A stretch of DNA of 34,894 nt from Chryseobacterium gregarium DSM 19109 (GCF_000430845.1 NZ_AUMU01000021.1:1-34894), one strand, 5' to 3'. Numbered from the stretch's first letter, positions 6,699-13,441 are shown. Numbers and translations are program-made. The notes: generated by a model from the sequence alone, not told the origin.

Positions 6699-6811
6699 CT
6701 AACATTACATATCGTGACGAAAAATGTATAGATTATAAAGGAACTTGCTGCATGTTTGGTGTGTTTTTATTAATTCCAATTATTCACCTAATTTACTATT
6801 CGGAAATTTAG
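6692..6811 (+). CDS. Tiny membrane protein coupled to the 84-aa gene (39 aa)
   Basis: The ATG overlaps the last codons of the preceding gene (ATGGTAG), and the frame encodes MVANITYRDEKCIDYKGTCC followed by a hydrophobic span MFGVFLLIPIIHLIYYSEI. It has three cysteines before a single membrane segment. No family is recognised. The overlap and the composition argue for a real two-gene unit; expression is not proven. Confidence 0.5.
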   Translation: MVANITYRDEKCIDYKGTCCMFGVFLLIPIIHLIYYSEI

Positions 6812-6885
6812 ATCCTGAAAAAGATCATATTTAAGTGATCTATATAAAAATAATTATATATTTACTAATAAACAATTTAATTTTT

Positions 6886-7254
6886 ATGAACATAACAACA
6901 GGTAATGAAGGTTTTGAAATTATAGCAACTGGAAGCGTAATTTCATTTAAAGATGAAAACATAAATTTTGATATTGCACCCGGCTTCAAGGTTGTCGTAA
7001 ACTTTGTTACAGATGAAAGCCAAGATGAAAAAGAAACCCAAATTCAATACAATGGTACAGAGGGTAGTGGTTTGGAGATTACATTTATTAATGCTGATAA
7101 TGCCCTGAATAGAGGAACCACTGAACCCGTACTTATAGGATTTATGAATGGTAGAAATGTCTATCTAAATCTAGCTATTGATGGTTATGGGAAAGGACTT
7201 CAGAAACTTTTGCATTTTACATTCTATCAAAGGGAAACAATGGAAAATCAATAA
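6886..7254 (+). CDS. DUF6864-like hypothetical protein (122 aa)
   Basis: The ATG at 6886 begins MNITTGNEGFEIIATGSVIS, then FKDENINFDIAPGFKVVVNF, LEITFINADNALNRGTTEPV and a C-terminal LQKLLHFTFYQRE. This order of short motifs resembles the DUF6864 group of small beta-rich bacterial proteins of unknown function. The frame is open from 6835, but the extra residues are a low-complexity Ile/Leu/Asn stretch outside the conserved part. A strong hairpin terminator lies 40 bp after the stop. Confidence 0.65.
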   Translation: MNITTGNEGFEIIATGSVISFKDENINFDIAPGFKVVVNFVTDESQDEKETQIQYNGTEGSGLEITFINADNALNRGTTEPVLIGFMNGRNVYLNLAIDGYGKGLQKLLHFTFYQRETMENQ

Positions 7255-7292
7255 TATAATACTACCAAAAAATCAATATTTTTTCATCCAAT

Positions 7293-7328
7293 AAAAAGAC
7301 TAAGTTAGATTTCTAATTTAGTCTTTTC
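7293..7328. terminator. Bidirectional intrinsic terminator
   Basis: AAAAGACTAA and TTAGTCTTTT form a perfect 10-bp stem, extended by TTAG/CTAA, with A and T runs on either side. It can end the plus-strand DUF6864-like gene and the minus-strand small-gene pair, whose last stop codon lies within the stem. Confidence 0.8.
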
Positions 7329-7469
7329 ATTAGTATTAACTAATCCTCCACTACAATGCCATTTTAAAGATTTATATCTGTGATATTCATCTTCTCCCAT
7401 TCTTCCTATGATATAATTGTAAGCTCCCCGAAAAACAGTACAGTTTAAAAGTATAAAATTATTAATCAT
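7305..7469 (-). CDS. Small hypothetical protein coupled by ATGA overlap (54 aa)
   Basis: The ATG at 7469 shares bases with the TGA of the upstream gene (ATGA). The frame encodes MINNFILLNCTVFRGAYNYI then IGRMGEDEYHRYKSLKWHCS and ends ...NEKTKLEI inside the terminator hairpin. Charged and aromatic residues are well distributed, as in a real protein. No family is recognised. It probably forms a two-gene unit with the 114-aa membrane-anchored protein. Confidence 0.55.
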   Translation of the reverse strand: MINNFILLNCTVFRGAYNYIIGRMGEDEYHRYKSLKWHCSGGLVNTNEKTKLEI

Positions 7470-7810
7470 CGTGTAACATATTTATGATTGATAATAGTAT
7501 CTTTCTTATGAATACTAAAAATTAGATCACCCTTTTTCTTTACAATTGTATCACCTATATATATATCATTTTTATATGAACTCCACCATCTATTGTAATG
7601 ATTACATTCGCAAGACTTCTTTGTGAAAGGATTATAGCCTTTCGCTTTAAAATTTACAGAAGTATATAATTTTGGAGGGGATTCTACAACAATAATACAC
7701 TCTTCGTCAGCCAATTCTTTTCTAAAACTCTTATGATCTATACGATTAGTGATAATAAAAAAAATAGCTAATATTACTAACAATACTATTAGTCCTTGTT
7801 TTGATTTCAT
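7466..7810 (-). CDS. Membrane-anchored hypothetical protein (114 aa)
   Basis: An N-terminal membrane anchor (GLIVLLVILAIFFIITNRID) is followed by a short extracytoplasmic domain with a CECNHYNRWWSSYKNDIYIG segment and the ending VKKKGDLIFSIHKKDTIINH. The last motif is common in short flavobacterial proteins of unknown role. It is followed by an overlapping 54-aa ORF. There is no palindrome at the 3' end; a terminator follows instead. Confidence 0.7.
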   Translation of the reverse strand: MKSKQGLIVLLVILAIFFIITNRIDHKSFRKELADEECIIVVESPPKLYTSVNFKAKGYNPFTKKSCECNHYNRWWSSYKNDIYIGDTIVKKKGDLIFSIHKKDTIINHKYVTR

Positions 7811-7947
7811 ATCTAATTAAATTAAGGGAATATTTAATATGCTAAGTCAGCTACAAATTGCGGATGGAGATTCATTAACTATAACCCGTTTCTATATTAA
7901 AACTTGTGGTTTGAGTTATATATTTACATCAATATTATTGAATTGTC

Positions 7948-7963
7948 ATCGTTTTTTGAGATT
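7948..7963 (-). repeat. Cassette motif copy 6 (exact)
   Basis: An exact ATCGTTTTTTGAGATT lies 40 bp after the stop of the gene at 8003-8323, with GTTAATAAT between but no clear palindrome. On the minus strand it ends in CGATG, opening a 4-codon ORF. Confidence 0.85.
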
Positions 7964-8002
7964 TCGTTTTATCTATTATTAACATTTCATTATTTTATGC
8001 AA

Positions 8003-8323
8003 CTATTTAACCACATTATACAGCTTATTAATCGCCCAACTAAATTCGTCTTGCTCACAGCCATATTCACTAATTTCGCCAAGTTTTTCAAACTCTGAGA
8101 TGTTAAATCCTTCTTCAATATCATTGTACCAAATTACTTTTCCACTAAAAATCGCAACAATCCAAAATCCGCCTCCTTCAGTACCATATTCTTTTTCATT
8201 CCACTTTACCGGCTCAATTTTAATTGATTGCCAAAACTCTGCTATTTCTCCTTCCAAATCCTTTTCGGTTTTCTGGATTTCGATATTAAGCTCGGCTAAT
8301 GAAATGGGTGTCCATTCTAACAT
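8003..8323 (-). CDS. Conserved small hypothetical protein (106 aa)
   Basis: The protein has the pattern MLEWTPISLAELNIEIQKTE, then EFWQSIKIEPVKWNEKEYG, TEGGGFWIVAIFSGKVIWYN and DIEEGFNISEF...EYGCEQDEFSWAINKL. This is a compact cytosolic alpha/beta protein found in many flavobacterial and gammaproteobacterial accessory regions. The function is unknown; an immunity-protein role is only a guess from size and context. The start lies 15 bp downstream of an exact cassette motif. Confidence 0.7.
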   Translation of the reverse strand: MLEWTPISLAELNIEIQKTEKDLEGEIAEFWQSIKIEPVKWNEKEYGTEGGGFWIVAIFSGKVIWYNDIEEGFNISEFEKLGEISEYGCEQDEFSWAINKLYNVVK

Positions 8324-8338
8324 AAAATCTTTATTATA

Positions 8339-8354
8339 ATCGTTTTTTGAGATT
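8339..8354 (-). repeat. Cassette motif copy 7 (exact)
   Basis: An exact ATCGTTTTTTGAGATT, 9 bp beyond palindrome P4 and 15 bp before the minus-strand ATG at 8323. Confidence 0.85.
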
Positions 8355-8363
8355 TTAGTAGCA

Positions 8364-8493
8364 ATTATAAAGGTTTGCGACTTTGCGATGGTGTGGCTTA
8401 AAATGCCAAATCTTTCTATTGTAAATTACTTTTGGAAAATCTAAAATCTATAAACTTGCTAAAATTCCGCACTATTGCAAAACCACTGTTAGC
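8364..8493 (-). other. attC-like imperfect palindrome P4
   Basis: The arms are 8371-8396 (GGTTTGCGACTTTGCGATGGTGTGG) and 8467-8490 (CCGCACTATTGCAAAACCACTG). The left arm carries extra bases that would bulge out, as in attC sites. The left arm shares CTTTGCGATGGTG with P1. The site begins 8 bp after the stop of the gene at 8502-8942 and is followed by an exact motif copy and the next start codon, the clearest complete boundary in the array. Confidence 0.65.
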
Positions 8494-8501
8494 AGATGTG
8501 C

Positions 8502-8942
8502 CTACTTTTCTTTATTGAGATATAAATAATCACCCTTTATTAACGATTTAGAAAAGCCTTCCATTCTTACATTCAAAATTGAAGGCATAGGAACTATTTT
8601 TCCTTTTCGTTTTGCTTCAATTTTAGAAAAAGTATCAATTAATAATTGAAGGTCGTCACTTTTGTAATTGCTAAAAGAATTATAAATAGCATCGTCCATC
8701 TCTTCAAGATGAATGCTTTTAATAATTTCATTTTTTTTATTCTCGTCCCATTTTTCAAGTCTTGCTGCTAAATTAATTCTGTCAATGCAATATAAAAGGA
8801 TGTATCCTTTAAGATCAACGGTTTGAACCAGTTCATCAATTAGGATTTTGTTTTGTTCCGTAGGATAAGATGGAGGTGGTGGGGCTTGTGCGAAAGATTT
8901 TAGAGTTAAGAATATTCCTACAAACAATAATAATTTTTTCAT
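8502..8942 (-). CDS. Secreted hypothetical protein (146 aa)
   Basis: The ATG at 8942 gives a signal peptide (MKKLLLFVGIFLTLKSFAQ) followed by a proline run (APPPPSYP). The mature part is helical and charged, without a recognised domain. The frame extends upstream to 9026, but those codons would precede the signal peptide and are rejected. Two hairpins lie in the upstream leader, and palindrome P4 follows the stop. Confidence 0.7.
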   Translation of the reverse strand: MKKLLLFVGIFLTLKSFAQAPPPPSYPTEQNKILIDELVQTVDLKGYILLYCIDRINLAARLEKWDENKKNEIIKSIHLEEMDDAIYNSFSNYKSDDLQLLIDTFSKIEAKRKGKIVPMPSILNVRMEGFSKSLIKGDYLYLNKEK

Positions 8943-9016
8943 TTTTAAGTTTATTTTTCTAATGTGCCATTTTTTTGGCATTTCTGCTAACTTGTATATA
9001 TACGCTATATAATAGT

Positions 9017-9046
9017 GCATATCCATTCAAAATCAACCGGATATGC
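9017..9046 (-). other. Perfect 8-bp hairpin upstream of the secreted-protein gene
   Basis: GCATATCC and GGATATGC are perfect inverted arms around a 14-base loop, 14 bp after motif copy 8. A second small hairpin (GTGCCA/TGGCA) lies nearer the start, around 8965-8978. Role unknown. Confidence 0.4.
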
Positions 9047-9059
9047 GATTAAATATATG

Positions 9060-9075
9060 ATCGTTTTTCGAGGAT
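9060..9075 (-). repeat. Cassette motif copy 8 (13/16)
   Basis: It reads ATCGTTTTTCGAGGAT and lies about 118 bp upstream of the ATG at 8942. TTATAATTA stands beside it, as beside the motifs that follow palindromes. Confidence 0.55.
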
Positions 9076-9124
9076 ATTAATTATAATACATCTAACTAAT
9101 ATAATTAATTTATTATTGTAACAG

Positions 9125-9163
9125 TAATATCACCCCAAACATTCAGCAAACTAATTCCATAGA
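9125..9163 (+). pseudogene. Relic of an 84-aa-type gene
   Basis: The short plus-strand stretch encodes ISPQTFSKLIP and then a stop, matching the N-terminus KIPQTFSNL of the gene at 6444. It shares 18 identical bases with it. Only this start region remains, between two motif copies. It suggests that a cassette of this family was once present here and was lost. Confidence 0.5.
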
Positions 9164-9180
9164 ATTGAAAGGAAGTATTA

Positions 9181-9196
9181 ATCGTTTTTTGAGATT
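9181..9196 (-). repeat. Cassette motif copy 9 (exact)
   Basis: An exact ATCGTTTTTTGAGATT that is not followed closely by a start codon. The DNA between it and copy 8 holds only a gene relic, so the cassette appears empty. Confidence 0.85.
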
Positions 9197-9308
9197 TGGT
9201 TAATAATATTGTTGACATGTTGTCTTTTAATTTGGGATCGAACTTGAAGCACTATTCAGTTCTAATATGTTTGCAATGATTATCCCATTTTGTCCACGTA
9301 AGTTGATC

Positions 9309-9734
9309 TCATTTATTTATTGTAATGAGTGTTCTAATACCTTGAATCATAACCATTGATGCTTTGCCTGTTTCGATTAAATATTTTAATTCGTTTCCGT
9401 TAGGTAGTTGAACTAGTCCGTAAGTAAATTCTTTGTCTTTGTAACCTTTAAAATCTCCATATAGTTTATCCGTTGCACCTTTAATATTCTCAGAGCATAA
9501 TTGTCCGTTTTCTAGGGTTAATAGCTTTTTTGTTGTCAAAATACTGAAATTATCATTGTCAATAAAAGTTGAACAAATGAATAATTCGTTTTCTGTCATA
9601 TCAATTTGTAGTCCAGTATAAGGAAAGTCTATATTAGTTTCATAGAACTTTGTCCATTTAAAGTCATACGGCTTCATTGTGCTTCTCTTGATTGAAGCAA
9701 TGCAAATACTGTGTAAGGAATGGTCAGTTTTCAT
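9309..9734 (-). CDS. Conserved flavobacterial hypothetical protein (141 aa)
   Basis: The ATG at 9734 lies within motif copy 10. A second ATG at 9677 begins MKPYDFKWTKFYETNIDFPY, which looks like the conserved core, so the shorter 122-residue form is also possible. The rest reads GLQIDMTENELFICSTFIDN ... LYGDFKGYKDKEFTYGLVQL and LKYLIETGKASMVMIQGIRT. It is a soluble mixed alpha/beta protein without known function. The frame running up to 9791 is read-through of the motif and is rejected. Confidence 0.7.
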   Translation of the reverse strand: MKTDHSLHSICIASIKRSTMKPYDFKWTKFYETNIDFPYTGLQIDMTENELFICSTFIDNDNFSILTTKKLLTLENGQLCSENIKGATDKLYGDFKGYKDKEFTYGLVQLPNGNELKYLIETGKASMVMIQGIRTLITINK

Positions 9735-9748
9735 CGTTTTTTGAGACT
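9733..9748 (-). repeat. Cassette motif copy 10 (15/16), contains a start codon
   Basis: It reads ATCGTTTTTTGAGACT. On the minus strand its CGATG end supplies the ATG of the gene at 9309-9734. Confidence 0.8.
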
Positions 9749-9798
9749 TATTACTATTATCATTATACAAGTAGATCTTCCAGATGGACAATAAAATA

Positions 9799-9822
9799 AA
9801 ACTCTTAAATAAATAAGAGTTT
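9799..9822 (-). terminator. Intrinsic terminator after higA
   Basis: AAACTCTT and AAGAGTTT form a perfect 8-bp stem with an 8-base loop, followed on the minus strand by TTTTATTTT. It lies 22 bp after the stop of the antitoxin gene. Confidence 0.65.
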
Positions 9823-9843
9823 CAATTTTTCAATAAATAATAA

Positions 9844-10407
9844 TTAGCAAAGGATTAAATCATCACTTTTAAGTTTTAAATTAGGGCTGTTTATTGATTT
9901 AACTGCCTCTTTTAGCTTTATTTGGTCGTCATTAGAAAGAAAAAGTGGCAATAGCTTATTCATATTAACTTTAAATATTCTATTGATTATGATTAAATCT
10001 CTCAAAGTAAAAGGTTTAATTCCATTCATCAATTCTGACATATGTGTTTTACTTTTATGACCTAATATCTTTGCAAGATCCTGTTGTGTTAAATTTAGTT
10101 CCTTTAATTTGTTCTTAATTTCAGATTTTCGCGCTTCAATAAAAACCCTTTCCATTTCTGCGATTTTTTCGAACTTATTACTTTCTATTACTTTTTCATC
10201 AGTTATAGATTCAAGGTCACCCCATTCTAAAGACTCATATTGTTCTATAAGATCACGAAGATTATTTCTTACATTTTTAAAATGGCTATTTTCTTTAGAA
10301 AGAATGCGTAATTTCCTATCTGCAATTAAGGCTCTTTCATAATCTAGCTCATTAGTTATAGCTCCTCTTTTTACAATTTTTTCTATATCAAAATCTGCTG
10401 TCTTCAT
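9844..10407 (-). CDS. higA: HigA-type antitoxin, XRE-family regulator (187 aa)
   Basis: Residues 102-152 form a helix-turn-helix (LNLTQQDLAKILGHKSKTHM ... SELMNGIKPFTLRDLIIINR), as in HigA antitoxins, which bind the operator and neutralise the toxin. The N-terminal 90 residues are helical and probably contact the toxin. The start overlaps the stop of the toxin gene by one base (TAATG), the toxin-first order usual for HigBA. A terminator follows the stop. Assignment is firm at the level of system type. Confidence 0.88.
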   Translation of the reverse strand: MKTADFDIEKIVKRGAITNELDYERALIADRKLRILSKENSHFKNVRNNLRDLIEQYESLEWGDLESITDEKVIESNKFEKIAEMERVFIEARKSEIKNKLKELNLTQQDLAKILGHKSKTHMSELMNGIKPFTLRDLIIINRIFKVNMNKLLPLFLSNDDQIKLKEAVKSINSPNLKLKSDDLILC

Positions 10408-10748
10408 TACTCTATAAAATTATTTTTTCTTAACCATTTTTCAATGGTACTTTTATTATTCTTAAATATTGTATCATATTCTTGATGAGTTCCTACCCAC
10501 ACTATACTCGCTTCACCTTCATCATCCAATTCAATAAGTATTAGTGTTCTATGAATATTAATATCAAAAAAATAAAAACCATCGTTATGGACGCAATCTG
10601 CGTCTGGTCTAGCTGTTTTTAAAATATCTTTAGAAGGATCAAATTTTTCTAAGTCTGATATTAGACTATCAATTTCATCACACAACTTTTTGTTACCTTT
10701 ATTTTTTTTCTTGATTTTAACAAGCCTACTTTTTCCTATTAGCCTCAT
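10407..10748 (-). CDS. higB: HigB-type mRNA interferase toxin (113 aa)
   Basis: The protein is small and basic and carries the HigB_toxin-family pattern: LEKFDPSKDILKTARPDADC, FYFFDINIHRTLILIELDDE and the C-terminal WVGTHQEYDTIF. HigB toxins are RelE-fold ribosome-dependent mRNases. It is directly upstream of and overlaps higA. A -7 element and a perfect palindrome lie just before the start and suggest autorepression. No frameshift is visible, so the module looks intact. Confidence 0.88.
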   Translation of the reverse strand: MRLIGKSRLVKIKKKNKGNKKLCDEIDSLISDLEKFDPSKDILKTARPDADCVHNDGFYFFDINIHRTLILIELDDEGEASIVWVGTHQEYDTIFKNNKSTIEKWLRKNNFIE

Positions 10749-10758
10749 TTTCTATTTA

Positions 10759-10793
10759 CAAATTTAGCAAAAGTTCGGTTTATTACCGAACTT
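10759..10793 (-). promoter_or_regulatory. higBA promoter and operator
   Basis: On the minus strand TAAATTTG (10759-10766) fits the -7 consensus and lies 11 bp before the toxin ATG. Just upstream, AAGTTCGGT and ACCGAACTT (10771-10793) form perfect 9-bp arms around 5 bp, covering the spacer and -33 region. This is the expected place for HigA binding. A leaderless or very short 5' UTR is implied. Confidence 0.7.
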
Positions 10794-10920
10794 TTTGATT
10801 GTTAATTTCTATATATATTATATACTATCTATTTTGTTTTGATATATTACCTTTCTCCAGTTTCTTTTAATATTAATTTTACGAATTTAGAAATCATTTT
10901 TAAATTTTCTATATTTATCA

Positions 10921-11264
10921 TTATCTTTCCAAAAACGTAAAACATTCTGTGATTTTTTCAATTTCAAAATTTTTGTTAGCTTTTAAATCTTCCCAATTTT
11001 TATTATAGATATCTTGACATAGTTTATAAAAGCCGTCCCCTTGTTCTTTATCTTTACCTTTATGAATAATTAAAGCACTCAATAGAGGTCTTTTTTTTCA
11101 TACTCGTGCAATGATATATCTCCTAGCCATTCCCCAATTAATTTTCTATGTGATGGATCGTCAAAATTTAAATTTAGTTGAAGTTGATTATTTAGTTATG
11201 AGTAACTCCAGGTTGTTTTAGATCTGGCTAAATCTATCAATTGTTTTCTTATTTCATGAATCAT
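10921..11264 (-). pseudogene. Broken conserved hypothetical gene (about 113 codons)
   Basis: From the ATG at 11264 the frame reads MIHEIRKQLIDLARSKTTWS, then a TAA where the pattern expects Gln (YSQLNNQLQL), then LNFDDPSHRKLIGEWLGDIS LHEYEKK. After a frameshift in an eight-base A run near 11092-11099 it continues RPLLSALIIHKGKDKEQGDG FYKLCQDIY to the stop at 10921. The intact family is a small Bacteroidota protein of unknown role. One nonsense and one homopolymer change make this copy a pseudogene unless the latter is a sequencing error. Confidence 0.75.
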
Positions 11265-11305
11265 AATATTAGTTTTTTGATATTAATTTTTTTTATTTTC
11301 TGCCC

Positions 11306-11321
11306 ATTGTTTTTTGAGATA
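11306..11321 (-). repeat. Cassette motif copy 11 (14/16)
   Basis: It reads ATTGTTTTTTGAGATA, 42 bp upstream of the start of the broken gene at 11264. A weaker motif-like sequence (AGTTTTTTGATATT) follows at 11271. Confidence 0.6.
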
Positions 11322-11472
11322 ATTGCATGGAGTTCTGAATTATCTGTAGTATCCAGGTTACCATATATATTAGTTTTACCATACTAAACAGGGTATTTAT
11401 TGCCTTTGAAAGTAAAAAAGATATTTGTAGTCCGGCTGTAAAAAAGTATTGGATTAATCTGTTACCTCCTTA

Positions 11473-13269
11473 CTACTTCTTGACAGTTAACTTAAATGTT
11501 TTGAGTAAAGTTTTATCATTTTTACTTACAGATAATATATAGCTCCCGTTAATAAGCTGGTTTTCAAGATTAAGAGATTGTTCTTTATTTTTTTGAATAT
11601 TCTTAGAATAAATCAATCTTCCTGACATATCATTAATACTAATGATATGTGGTCCTTTGCTTAAAACAGATCCTTTTAAACTGAAGTTTCCGTTGTTGGG
11701 ATTATTGTAAAGCACAAGATCTCCGGCGATGGCGGCATCAGAAGTGGAAAGGGAAGTGGGGCCGAACTTGGCTATAAAGGAAGAAGTTCCTATTGTAATC
11801 CCAACAGGATAAATAATATTCGGCTGATAACCGTTTGGAGAACTGTATCCGACTGTTCTGCCTGTATTGCCGTAAATAAAAAATCCGTCAGAATCTTTTA
11901 AGAAAACACATTCAGGAGAACTGGCAGTAAAACTAGGACTTGTACCACCATAATAGGAAATAAAATCAGGAAATCCATTGCCGGTATCTAAAATACCGAA
12001 AAATATATCCTGATTGTTAGGATTAGGTTTTGTTGTGATGTATGCTCCCGGAGTTGAGATATTCTGATCGGTATAGCTTAAGCCGGTGAACAGTAATTTG
12101 CCGTTTTTTACATCAAGTCCCCTATATCCGGGAAACGACTCATAACCGTCAGTACCTATATAAGTACTCCAGACCCTTCTTCCGGAATGGTCGAATTTTG
12201 TAACAAACATATCAGCACCATCTGTACACTGGGGTTTGTAAGCACCTTCAGTTGCATAATAGTTTCCAGAAACCCCCAACGTTACTCCGTTAATATATAC
12301 ACCGGTTTCGTCCGCCTTTATATCCGAAAGTCCTGCGTCGATATTGTTTCCCGGAATTCCGTAATAAGTTCCTCAGGTTCTCTGTCCTGTATTGGCATTA
12401 AGCCGGGTAATAAACTGTCCTGCTTTCGCGGGTTGAAATGTACCGGATGTTGATAAATCTGCTCCTGTGGGCTCAAGATCTTTATTTCCAATAATATATA
12501 GTTTGTCTTCAAATGCAGTCATTCCTACAAGTAAAATTGATGGCGTATAGGTTGCCCATATTTTTTGACCTTGCGGATTCAGCTTTACAATATAAGAATT
12601 CGGTAAGATTATTCCCGCCGCATCATAAACCATATTGAAAGTCGGTTGAAAAGTTCCGGGATCAGACAGATTCTGCCATTTGGTAGTTCCTGCTACGTAA
12701 ATATTTCCGTTATTATCTACTTCAAGATTGTTAACATTATTATTTCCGGGAAGATACGTTTGCCACAACATGGTATTATTGACATCGTATTTGGTAAGGA
12801 TCATATTAATGGAATCCGGTGCGTTGGCAAGCCATGCTCCTGGAGAAAGTGCAGGATAAGTTATCAGATTGGTCTGAAACTCATACATATTCCCATTCTG
12901 ATCTCTGAAATAGGGAAATTTAGCTGATGAGACCGGTGTTGCATAAGGAGTATACCCTGCAGATATAAGGTTTCCTGTTGAAGTGAATTTCCCTGAGAAA
13001 TTATTAGGTACCAAAAAACTCCCTGCATAAGACTGGCTTCCTGCCGTTATAAACTGATTATAATATGAAACCGGCGGAGTTCCTATTACTGGATTGGGCG
13101 AATTTGTTTTGGCATCTACAAAAATATTGGAAGAGTTGTCTTCATAAATTCCTGTTATTTGCGAATTTACTGCTCCGAAATATGTGGCCCAATCTCTTTG
13201 GTAATTAAAAGAAAATTGAGCAGATAAACCGGAAAAAAGTAGTATAAAAAATAAAGTTTTTAATTTCAT
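11473..13269 (-). pseudogene. T9SS-exported beta-propeller protein interrupted by one stop codon
   Basis: The 599-codon frame starts at 13269 with a signal peptide (MKLKTLFFILLFSGLSAQ) and continues through SBBP-like propeller repeats (DVNNTMLWQTYLPGNNNVNN, GNIYVAGTTKW). It ends with a type IX secretion sorting domain (LYNNPNNGNFSLKG ... GRLIYSKNI ... SYILSVSKNDKTLLKTFKLT). At 12373-12375 a TGA replaces the expected TGG (QRT*GTYYGIPG); the frame is otherwise uninterrupted on both sides. As it stands the product would stop after 298 residues and lose the sorting signal. A single recent nonsense change, or a sequencing error, is likely. Confidence 0.85.
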
Positions 13270-13303
13270 AATTCTAATGTTCTAATAGTTATCGTGGTTT
13301 AAG

Positions 13304-13336
13304 CAAAAATAGATAACTATTGTGAATTATATTCAA
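13304..13336 (-). promoter_or_regulatory. Promoter of the T9SS protein gene (TTG-N22-TATTTTTG)
   Basis: On the minus strand TTG (13334-13336) is followed after 22 bp by TATTTTTG (13304-13311), within the spacing range of flavobacterial promoters. It lies 35 bp before the ATG at 13269. Confidence 0.6.
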
Positions 13337-13363
13337 TCATTATATAATTTTTGAACTGAATAT

Positions 13364-13394
13364 AAAAAGCACCGGAAATTTTCCGACGCTTTTT
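13364..13394. terminator. Intrinsic terminator hairpin
   Basis: AAAAAGC...CGGAAA pairs with TTTCCG...GCTTTTT, giving a GC-containing stem with A and T runs on either side. It separates the T9SS gene from the truncated HxlR remnant upstream of it. Confidence 0.7.
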
Positions 13395-13401
13395 AGTAAT
13401 A

Positions 13402-13417
13402 ATCGTTTTTTGATTTT
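13402..13417 (-). repeat. Cassette motif copy 12 (14/16), last of the array
   Basis: It reads ATCGTTTTTTGATTTT and stands 25 bp beyond the stop of the HxlR remnant. No further copy was found between 13.4 and 34.9 kb. Confidence 0.6.
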
Positions 13418-13441
13418 ACAAGTATTTTCTATGAACATTTA

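Noticed and set aside
7850..7925. A fifth attC-like palindrome upstream of the 114-aa gene
   Set aside because: Only a short 9-bp imperfect pairing (CCACAAGTT against AATTTGTAG) was found, it lies on the wrong side of the motif, and it lacks the arm signatures of P1-P4.
1363..13417. The repeated 16-bp motif as a CRISPR array
   Set aside because: Spacing is irregular and large, the intervals hold genes, the motif is short and there are no cas genes.
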